DNA of 34,093 nucleotides. It comes from Thermoleophilia bacterium. Lineage in GTDB: Bacteria > Actinomycetota > Thermoleophilia > Gaiellales > Gaiellaceae. The notes below the pieces were generated by a model. That model was given only the letters and a program-made list of their open reading frames with translations, ran no database searches and had not been told where the DNA came from. The stretch is from NCBI GenBank assembly GCA_025936995.1, contig JAICSH010000019.1:1-34093 (forward strand), given 5' to 3'. Shown here piece after piece: positions 1 through 5,905 of the stretch. How positions within the stretch are numbered: the first letter of the stretch is position 1; every line of letters begins with the position of its first letter. A program made the position numbers and the translations under genes.

Positions 1-1107
1 CAGGCCGAGGTCTTCCCCGACCGCGAGCACTTCGGCCGGATCTTCTACAACCAGGCGCAGATGTCCGCGCAAGGCATCCCGCAGATCGCCGTCGTGATGG
101 GCTCCTGCACCGCCGGCGGCGCGTACGTGCCGGCGATGTCGGACGAGACGGTGATCGTGCGCGGCACCGGGACGATCTTCATCGGCGGCCCGCCGCTCGT
201 GAAGGCCGCGACGGGACAGGACGTGACGGCCGAGGAGCTCGGCGGCGCGGACGTCCACACCCGGCGCTCGGGCGTCGCCGACCACTACGCGACCTCCGAC
301 GAGCACGCGCTCGCGATCGCGCGCGGGATCGTGCGGCACCTCGACCGTCCGTCGCCCGATCCGGCCTGGGACGTCGCCGAGCCGGAGCCTCCCGCACTCG
401 ACCCGTCCGACCTCTACGGCCTCGTCCCCGAGGACTTCCGCCACCAGGTCGACCCGCGCGAGCTGATCGCGCGCGTCGTCGACGGCTCACGCCTGCAGGA
501 GTTCAAGCAGTCGTACGGAGAGACGCTCGTCACCGGCTTCGCGCGGATCGAGGGTTTCCACGTCGGGATCCTCGCCAACAACGGCGTGCTGTTCGCGGAG
601 TCGGCGCAGAAGGGCGCGCACTTCGTCGAGCTGTGCTGCAAGCGGAGGATCCCGCTCGTCTTCCTCCAGAACATCACCGGCTTCATGGTCGGCGCCGAGT
701 ACGAGGCCGGCGGGATCGCGCGGGACGGGGCGAAGCTCGTCATGGCCGTCGCGAACGCGCGCGTGCCGAAGTTGACGGTCGTGACCGGCGGCTCGTTCGG
801 CGCCGGCAACTACGCGATGTGCGGCCGCGCCTACTCCCCGCGCCAGCTCTGGATGTGGCCGAACGCCCGCATCTCCGTCATGGGCGGCGACCAGGCGGCG
901 ACCGTCCTTTCGATGGTCGGCGACGTGGACCAGGACGAGATCCGCGCGAAGTACGAGGAGGAGGGCAACCCGTACTACTCGACGGCGCGGCTCTGGGACG
1001 ACGGGATCATCGACCCGCTCGACACGCGGCGCGTGCTCGCGCTGGGGCTCGCGGCGGCCCGCAACGCGCCGATCCAGGAAACGACCTTCGGCGTCTTCCG
1101 GATGTGA
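1..1107 (+). CDS. liuB: Methylcrotonyl-CoA carboxylase beta (carboxyltransferase) subunit, 5' end outside the window
   Basis: Carboxyltransferase subunit of biotin-dependent methylcrotonyl-CoA carboxylase, which carboxylates 3-methylcrotonyl-CoA in cytosolic leucine catabolism. The frame is open from base 1, so the start lies upstream and 368 residues are visible. Seen: the glycine-rich acyl-CoA site [17 protein letters not shown], the stretch [18 protein letters not shown], the oxyanion region [16 protein letters not shown] and the C-terminal end [13 protein letters not shown]. The ITGFMVG version and this C-terminus are typical of MCC beta; propionyl-CoA carboxylase beta normally reads VPGFLPG at the first site. 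The stop overlaps the GTG of the next small gene by four bases, suggesting translational coupling. A biotin carboxylase/BCCP subunit that could partner it is encoded about 12.6 kb downstream at 13707, and the next enzyme of the pathway at 4286. Confidence 0.93.
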   Translation, partial: QAEVFPDREHFGRIFYNQAQMSAQGIPQIAVVMGSCTAGGAYVPAMSDETVIVRGTGTIFIGGPPLVKAATGQDVTAEELGGADVHTRRSGVADHYATSDEHALAIARGIVRHLDRPSPDPAWDVAEPEPPALDPSDLYGLVPEDFRHQVDPRELIARVVDGSRLQEFKQSYGETLVTGFARIEGFHVGILANNGVLFAESAQKGAHFVELCCKRRIPLVFLQNITGFMVGAEYEAGGIARDGAKLVMAVANARVPKLTVVTGGSFGAGNYAMCGRAYSPRQLWMWPNARISVMGGDQAATVLSMVGDVDQDEIRAKYEEEGNPYYSTARLWDDGIIDPLDTRRVLALGLAAARNAPIQETTFGVFRM

Positions 1108-1328
1108 TCGCCCGCATCCTCATCTGGAACCTATTCGACTCGAAGACGACGCTCGAGGAGCTCCGCGAGCACCTGCCGTCGCTGCCCGAGGGCGACGTCT
1201 GGATCGCGAACGAGGGGCAGGATCGCTTCGGGGTGATCTCGTTCGGCGAGGAGCTGCCGGATCTCGGGGACGTGCCGCACCTGCTCGGTGACGAGCCGGC
1301 GGTGGCCGAAGAGTTCGACGTCGAGTGA
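1104..1328 (+). CDS. Small acidic protein of unknown function, coupled to MCC beta
   Basis: A 74-residue protein that I cannot assign to a family. It starts at a GTG inside the four-base GTGA overlap with the MCC beta stop, and its own stop lies in a GTGA overlap with the following membrane protein gene, so all three are probably translated in a coupled way. It is strongly acidic (18 Asp/Glu against 4 Lys/Arg), begins with a hydrophobic segment [10 protein letters not shown], and shows no cysteine or metal motif. Actinobacterial acyl-CoA carboxylases often carry a small epsilon subunit encoded beside the beta gene; size and position fit that idea, but I see no epsilon sequence motif, so this is only a suggestion. 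Existence is supported by tight packing and codon pattern. Confidence 0.7.
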   Translation: MIARILIWNLFDSKTTLEELREHLPSLPEGDVWIANEGQDRFGVISFGEELPDLGDVPHLLGDEPAVAEEFDVE

Positions 1329-2566
1329 CGCGAAGCCGGGGGACGTGGACTGCGGCTGCGACAGCCGGCGTCCTGCTCGGGTTCTCGTTCTACGTCCTCG
1401 TGCGCTGGCTCGAGCGGGGGCAGCTCTCCGACGTTCCGGTGTACGTCCACTACTCGCAGCTCATGCGCGGGGGCGCCGTCCCGTACCGCGACTTCCGCTT
1501 CGAGTATCCGCCGGCAGCGCTGCCGGCGATGCTCCTGCCGTCGTACCTGCCCTGGAGCTTTGCGACCTCGTTCGCGGTGCTCATGGGCGTCTGCGGCGCC
1601 GGCTGTGTCGCGGCCGCGGCGTCCATGCTGCGCGCGGTCGGCGCACGCGCAGAGCGCACGTGGATGTCGCTGCTCGCGATCGGCGTCTCCCCGCTCCTCC
1701 TCGGCTCCCTCTTCGACACGCGCTTCGACCTCTGGCCGACGCTGCTCGCGGTCGGCGGCCTCGCCGCGCTCGTCCGCGAGCGGTCCGTCCTGAGCGGCGC
1801 GCTCCTCGGACTCGGCTTCGCCGCCAAGCTCTGGCCGGCGGTGCTCCTGCCGATCGCGGTCCTACACCTCTGGCGGCGGCGCGGACGCGCGGGCGTGGTC
1901 GGCTGCCTCGTCGCGCTCGTCGCGGTGGCCGCAGCGTGCTTCCTGCCCTTCGCGGTCATCGCGCCGGGGGGACTCCACGCGATGTTCGCCGACCAGCTCG
2001 ACCGGCCGCTGCAGGTGGAGAGCCTCGGCGCGGCCGTGCTGATGGCTGCGCAGCACCTGGGGATGCATCCGCTGTCGACGGTCACGTCGCACGGCGCGCA
2101 GGCGCTGAGCGGGCACGGGGCCGGACTCGCGGCCGATCTCTCGACTGCGTGCGAGATCGTCGCCGTCCTCGGAATCTGGATCGCCTTCGCGCGGCGTCGG
2201 GTCGCTGAGGGAGAGGCCACCCTGCTCGCCGCGGCGGCCTCCGTGGCGGCTCTCGTCGCCTTCGACCGCGTCCTGTCGCCGCAGTACCTCGTCTGGCTCG
2301 TCCCGTTCGTCCTGATCGTGCGCGGCGGGAACGGTATCGCCGCCGGAGGGCTTCTCTTCCTCGCGCTCGGCCTGACCCAGACGTGGTTCCCCGGCAGCTA
2401 CTGGTCGCTCGCGCTCGACCACGCGTCGCCGTGGTCGTGGTACCTGCTCGCCCGCGACCTCGCGCTCGTCGCGCTCGCCGGTGTGCTGGTCCTCGAGCTC
2501 AGCCGCGGACGAGGTTTCGCAGGAAGAACAGCAGGTTGGCGGGACGCTCGGCGAGCCGCCGCATGA
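1325..2566 (+). CDS. Polytopic membrane protein, GT87/DUF2029-like glycosyltransferase
   Basis: A 413-residue integral membrane protein with about ten hydrophobic segments spread over its whole length. The early loop contains YRDFRFEYPPAALP, and a later loop has DTRFDLWPTLLA; the acidic EYPP loop after the first membrane span is characteristic of polyprenol-phosphate-sugar-dependent mannosyltransferases of the GT87/DUF2029 group, which work on cell-envelope glycans at the membrane. The GTG start overlaps the upstream stop by four bases. The last 68 bases overlap the 3' end of the convergent proline dehydrogenase gene; the encoded tail (after about residue 390) is Arg/Ala-rich and soluble, so the overlap costs no membrane segment. 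Substrate is unknown. The link with leucine breakdown appears to be operonic only. Confidence 0.75.
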   Translation: MTRSRGTWTAAATAGVLLGFSFYVLVRWLERGQLSDVPVYVHYSQLMRGGAVPYRDFRFEYPPAALPAMLLPSYLPWSFATSFAVLMGVCGAGCVAAAASMLRAVGARAERTWMSLLAIGVSPLLLGSLFDTRFDLWPTLLAVGGLAALVRERSVLSGALLGLGFAAKLWPAVLLPIAVLHLWRRRGRAGVVGCLVALVAVAAACFLPFAVIAPGGLHAMFADQLDRPLQVESLGAAVLMAAQHLGMHPLSTVTSHGAQALSGHGAGLAADLSTACEIVAVLGIWIAFARRRVAEGEATLLAAAASVAALVAFDRVLSPQYLVWLVPFVLIVRGGNGIAAGGLLFLALGLTQTWFPGSYWSLALDHASPWSWYLLARDLALVALAGVLVLELSRGRGFAGRTAGWRDARRAAA

Positions 2567-3416
2567 GGTAGCGGTACCACTCGGGCCCGTAGGGCGTCGC
2601 GACGAGGACGGCGAAGCCGCGCCGGACGAGGTCGAGCTGCAGGCGCGGCCGGACGCCGTACAGCATCTGGAACTGGAAGCGCTCGTTCGGGATGCTGCGC
2701 TCCCGCGCGAACGAGATCGCGTGCTCGATCAGCGTCTCGTCGTGGGTCGCCACCGCCGTGAAGCCGCCGCCCTCGAGCGACATCTCCAGCAGTCCGGCGT
2801 ACGCGGCGTCGACATCGCGCTTCTGCGGATACGCGATCTCCGGCGGCTCGAGGTACGCGCCCTTGACGATGCGCAGGTTGGGCGCGAGCGGCAGCAGCGC
2901 GGCGAGGTCGTCCTCGCTCCGGAAGAGATACGACTGCAGGACGGCGCCGACGTTCTCGTGCCCGGCCTCGCGCAGGGCGCGGTAGATGCGGAGCGTGGCG
3001 TCGACATGGCGCGACTCCTCCATGTCGATGCGGATGAAGTTGCCGACTCGCGCGGCGTGGTAGACGAGGTCGCCCACGTTGCGCTGCGCGAGCTCCTCGT
3101 CGATCGAGAGGCCTAGGTGCGTGAGCTTGACGGCGACGTTCGTCCGCAGCCCCTCGGCGTGGATACGGTCGAGCACGTCCCGGTAGGCGGCGACGACGGA
3201 GCGCGTCTCCGCCTCGTCGCGGACGCCCTCGCCGAGGAGGGTCGTGTTCGTGAGGAGCCCGCTCTCGTTCAGCCGCCGCAGCACGGGCACGGCGTCGTCG
3301 AGTGTCTCGCCCGCGACGAACCGTGCGGCGCCGAGCCGGAAGCCGTAGCGCTGCACGAGACGCTGCATCCGCGGGCTGTCCGCGGCCGCGAGGATCACGC
3401 TGCGAAGCGCGCTCAT
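2499..3416 (-). CDS. Proline dehydrogenase (monofunctional)
   Basis: FAD enzyme that oxidises L-proline to 1-pyrroline-5-carboxylate and passes electrons to quinone. The 305-residue length is that of stand-alone bacterial PRODH rather than bifunctional PutA. Seen in order: K97 in VKLTHLG, RIDMEES at 129-135, LRIVKGAY at 181-188, ATHD at 223-226, FQMLYGVR at 249-256 and the C-terminal TPYGPEWYRYLMRRLAERP with the paired arginines that bind the substrate carboxylate. The ATG lies in a four-base ATGA overlap with the stop of the upstream lyase gene, so the two are coupled. The next pathway enzyme, P5C dehydrogenase, is not in the window. Its 3' end overlaps the convergent GT87-like gene by 68 bases. 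Confidence 0.93.
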   Translation of the reverse strand: MSALRSVILAAADSPRMQRLVQRYGFRLGAARFVAGETLDDAVPVLRRLNESGLLTNTTLLGEGVRDEAETRSVVAAYRDVLDRIHAEGLRTNVAVKLTHLGLSIDEELAQRNVGDLVYHAARVGNFIRIDMEESRHVDATLRIYRALREAGHENVGAVLQSYLFRSEDDLAALLPLAPNLRIVKGAYLEPPEIAYPQKRDVDAAYAGLLEMSLEGGGFTAVATHDETLIEHAISFARERSIPNERFQFQMLYGVRPRLQLDLVRRGFAVLVATPYGPEWYRYLMRRLAERPANLLFFLRNLVRG

Positions 3417-4261
3417 CCGGGCCAGGACGCGACGATCCGCTCGACCTCCGCGCGCTCCCCGTCGGTGAGCCCGCGGAGCGGTGCGCGCACCTCCGGGCCG
3501 ACGGGCACGCCGCGGAAGCCGAGCGCCGCCTTCGACGCCGCGTGGAAGGGGAGCCGCTGCAGCTTCCCTCGGAGCGCGGTCGCCTTCTCCCCCGCCTCGG
3601 CCGTCGGCTCGCGCACGAGCGGCACGACCGCGTCGGGGAAGCTGCCGGCGAGCCCGGAGACGGCTCCGGCGGCGCCCGCCGCGAGCGCGCGCTCGAGCAG
3701 CGCCTCGGCGCCGACGAAGACGTCGAGGCCCTCGACGAGGTAGGGCTCGAGCCGCTCCCAGGGACTGTCGGAGACCTTCATCCCGGCGAGATTCGGGACC
3801 CGCTCGCGCAGCCGCTCGATCACCGGGAGCGGGATCGCGTAGCCGCTCCGTGCCTCGAACTCGTAGAGGTAGAACGGCAGCGGCGCGCAGGCCCGGGCGG
3901 CGGTTTCGAAGTGCGCGAGCAGCTCGTCCTCGCCGAGTGCGAAGTACGGCGGCGCGATCACGGCGACCGCGTCGGCGCCGGTCGCGGCCGCGTGCTCGGC
4001 GAGCAGCGCGGTCTCCCGCGTCGCCTGGGCGCCGCAGTGGACGGCGACCTGCAGCTTGCCGCGCGCCGCCTCGACGAACGCCGCTGCGATCTCTCGCCGC
4101 TCCTCGGGCGCGAAGAGCACGCCCTCGCCGGTCGTGCCGAGCGCGAGCAGGCCGTCGAGTCCGTGGCCCGCGAGGAAGTCGACGTACGGCCCGACCGCGG
4201 CCGCGTCGAAGGCGCCGTCCGAGAGCGGGGTCACTGCCGCCGCGAGCGCCCCGCGCAACAT
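3413..4261 (-). CDS. DapA-family (class I aldolase/lyase) protein
   Basis: A 282-residue protein of the dihydrodipicolinate synthase/N-acetylneuraminate lyase family, TIM-barrel enzymes that form a Schiff base between an active-site lysine and a 2-oxo acid such as pyruvate. Seen: GTTGE at 42-46, Y106 in APPYF, Y133 in FYLYEF and the Schiff-base lysine K162 in GMKVSDS. The spacing matches the family. The stretch after Y133 (EFEARSGYAIP) differs from the usual NVPGRTG of true lysine-biosynthetic DapA, and coupling to proline dehydrogenase argues against lysine synthesis. A role in catabolism of a hydroxyproline or sugar-acid 2-oxo acid is possible, since members of this family deaminate pyrroline-hydroxycarboxylate, but the substrate cannot be read from sequence. 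First gene of its operon, with a -10-like box six bases before the ATG. Confidence 0.85.
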   Translation of the reverse strand: MLRGALAAAVTPLSDGAFDAAAVGPYVDFLAGHGLDGLLALGTTGEGVLFAPEERREIAAAFVEAARGKLQVAVHCGAQATRETALLAEHAAATGADAVAVIAPPYFALGEDELLAHFETAARACAPLPFYLYEFEARSGYAIPLPVIERLRERVPNLAGMKVSDSPWERLEPYLVEGLDVFVGAEALLERALAAGAAGAVSGLAGSFPDAVVPLVREPTAEAGEKATALRGKLQRLPFHAASKAALGFRGVPVGPEVRAPLRGLTDGERAEVERIVASWPG

Positions 4262-4267
4262 GGCCGA

Positions 4268-4277
4268 ACTCTAAGCT
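4268..4277. promoter_or_regulatory. Overlapping divergent -10 boxes
   Basis: On the plus strand TAAGCT (4272-4277) lies eight bases before the GTG of the hydratase gene. On the minus strand TAGAGT (complement of 4268-4273) lies six bases before the ATG of the DapA-family gene. The two hexamers share two bases. Neither start has a Shine-Dalgarno, so both transcripts would begin at or next to the start codon. No convincing -35 was seen. The boxes are read from sequence; promoter activity is inferred. Confidence 0.55.
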
Positions 4278-4285
4278 CTCGCCTC

Positions 4286-5032
4286 GTGCCCTCGAACCTT
4301 CGTACGGAGCGAGACGGCGACGTCCTGCGCATCACGCTCGCGCGGCCCGACCGGCGGAACGCGTTCGACGCGGGGCTGATCGCGGAGCTCGCGGAGGCCT
4401 TCGTCGCCGTGGGTCGGGCGCGCGCCGTCGTCCTCGGCGGTGACGGGCCGAGCTTCTCCGCCGGCGCCGACGTCGACTGGATGCGTTCGTCCGTCGACCT
4501 CTCCTACGAGGAAAACGTGGCCGACGCGAACGCGCTGCGCGCGATGCTCGAGGCGATCGACGCCTGCCCCGCGCCCGTCGTCGCGCGGGTGCAGGGCCAC
4601 GCCCTCGGAGGCGGCGCCGGTCTCGTCGCGGCCGCCGACATCGCGATCGCCGCTGCCGACGCCGTGTTCGCCTTCTCGGAGGTGAAGCTCGGGATCATCC
4701 CGGCGGTCATCTCCCCCTTCGCGCTCGCGCGGATCGGCCCCGCCGCGGCGCGCCGCTACTTCGTGACCGGGGAGCGCTTCGATACCGAGACGGCGCTCCG
4801 GATCGGGCTCGTGCACGAGGTCGCGGAGGATCTCGACGCCGCGGTCCAGCGCGTCGTCGGCGAGCTCCTCTCCGCAGGCCCACAGGCAGCCCGGTGGGCG
4901 AAGCGCCTCGTGCGCGAGCGGCCGGACGGCCCCGAGACCGCCCGGTGGATCGCCGAGCGGCGCACGAGCGAGGAGGGGCAGGAGGGGTTGCGCGCCTTCC
5001 TCGAGAAGCGCCCGGCGACCTGGCGTTCCTGA
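4286..5032 (+). CDS. liuC: Methylglutaconyl-CoA hydratase (enoyl-CoA hydratase family)
   Basis: Crotonase-fold enzyme of 248 residues. Known role of the LiuC/AUH group: hydration of 3-methylglutaconyl-CoA to HMG-CoA, the step after methylcrotonyl-CoA carboxylase in leucine degradation. Seen: FSAGADVDWMRS at 57-68, GHALGGGAGLVAAADIAIA from 104 (oxyanion hole), E132 in SEVKLGIIPAVISPF, and ARRYFVTGERFDTETALRIGLVHEV. The FSAGAD-x-x-WM and IIPAVISPF patterns are characteristic of bacterial LiuC rather than generic fatty-acid EchA. The first canonical glutamate position (after GGG) is Gly112, as I recall for bacterial LiuC; E132 supplies the other. The frame is open far upstream, but GTG 4286 is chosen because family similarity begins there and a -10-like box sits eight bases before it. 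Confidence 0.9.
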   Translation: MPSNLRTERDGDVLRITLARPDRRNAFDAGLIAELAEAFVAVGRARAVVLGGDGPSFSAGADVDWMRSSVDLSYEENVADANALRAMLEAIDACPAPVVARVQGHALGGGAGLVAAADIAIAAADAVFAFSEVKLGIIPAVISPFALARIGPAAARRYFVTGERFDTETALRIGLVHEVAEDLDAAVQRVVGELLSAGPQAARWAKRLVRERPDGPETARWIAERRTSEEGQEGLRAFLEKRPATWRS

Positions 5033-5082
5033 CGCCGGCCGAGGAATACATCGAGCCGATCCGGGGAAACTGCTCCCCGGGC

Positions 5083-5703
5083 ATGAGCTGGACGACGTTT
5101 CTCGAGGACGCTCCTCCGGCGGACCACGGCGTGCAGGTCTACCGCGAGCTGGAGGAACTGGCCGCTTCCGTCGGCAGATTCCTCGCTGCCGGCTTTCGGG
5201 TCGGCGACCCCGCAGTCGTCATCGTGACGTCCGACCACTGGCAGGCCTTTCTGGAAGAGCTCGAGCGACGGGATCAGGACGTCGCCGCGCTGCGGGAGGA
5301 AGGGCTCCTCATCACATGGGACGCCGACGAGACCCTCGCGGCGTTCATGGACGGCGAGCTTCCGTCGGCCGGCCGCTTCGAGGAGATCGTCGGCGGCGCC
5401 GTCGACGCGGTCGCCCGGCGCTTTCCCGACAGGACCGTCCGTGCGTTCGGCGAGATGGTCGACCTTCTCCACCGGCGCGGGCAGGAATCGGCGGCCATCG
5501 CGCTCGAGGAGCTCTGGAACGGCCTGCTCGAGACGCGTAGGGTCGCGCTTCTCTGCGCGTACGAGCTCGACGTCTTCGATCTCGACACCCAGGCCTCGGC
5601 GCTGCCCGAGATCGTCCGCACCCACACGCACCCGCGGCCCGTCGCCGACACGGGACGGCTCGCGGCCGCCGTGCACGACACGCTGACCGAAGTCGTCGGC
5701 TAG
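5083..5703 (+). CDS. MEDS-domain (DcmR-like sensory) protein, probably truncated by a stop codon
   Basis: A 206-residue soluble protein with a MEDS domain, the sensory domain first named from methanogen/methylotroph DcmR proteins; its ligand is not generally known. Seen: the start of the domain PPADHGVQVY, then GRFLAAGFRVGDPAVVIVT, and the late FGEMVDLLHRRGQESAAIALEELWN followed by LLCAYELDVF, in the order usual for the domain. The ATG is the first good start after the hydratase stop, 50 bases downstream on the same strand. The frame ends at TAG 5701-5703, but the same frame stays open with coding-like sequence for 52 more codons (next entry), so a C-terminal part has probably been lost. The next gene is a signalling cyclase, which suits a regulatory role. 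Confidence 0.8.
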   Translation: MSWTTFLEDAPPADHGVQVYRELEELAASVGRFLAAGFRVGDPAVVIVTSDHWQAFLEELERRDQDVAALREEGLLITWDADETLAAFMDGELPSAGRFEEIVGGAVDAVARRFPDRTVRAFGEMVDLLHRRGQESAAIALEELWNGLLETRRVALLCAYELDVFDLDTQASALPEIVRTHTHPRPVADTGRLAAAVHDTLTEVVG

Positions 5704-5862
5704 GACGCAGCCGCGCGCATCTACCTCCGCGTCGCCGAGAACGTGCCGCGTACGGCGTTGCCGCGAGCGCAGGCCGTCCTGATGTGGCTCAGCCGCCACG
5801 AGCCCGCGACCGCAAAGCTCGTCTTGCAGGGCTCCGGCGCGCGTTACGCCGCGTCTGCGTAG
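5704..5862 (+). pseudogene. Detached C-terminal segment of the MEDS-domain gene
   Basis: Directly after the TAG the same frame runs on for 52 sense codons to a second TAG. It reads DAAARIYLRVAENVP, then RAQAVLMWLSRHEP and a short basic end. Forty-six of the 52 codons end in G or C, as in neighbouring genes, and the residue mix looks like folded protein (two amphipathic helices). A single change of GAG to TAG would explain the break, giving ...VVGEDAAARIY. No good start codon or ribosome site lies in front of it, so it is unlikely to be a gene by itself. Alternatives are a sequencing error or stop-codon readthrough. Confidence 0.5.
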
Positions 5863-5893
5863 CCGCGCCCTTCTTCGGCGTCCCCGGATGCTC

Positions 5894-5899
5894 TAGCCT
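5894..5899 (+). promoter_or_regulatory. -10-like box of the cyclase gene
   Basis: TAGCCT lies six bases before the ATG of the cyclase-AAA-TPR gene and no Shine-Dalgarno is present, so a leaderless transcript is likely. It follows the second stop of the interrupted MEDS frame by 31 bases. Confidence 0.45.
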
Positions 5900-5905
5900 C
5901 GGCGC

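Noticed and set aside
3302-4285. Upstream extension of the hydratase frame giving a 576-residue protein
   Set aside because: The extra part lies antisense to the DapA-like and proline dehydrogenase genes and is not protein-like; LiuC similarity begins right after GTG 4286.
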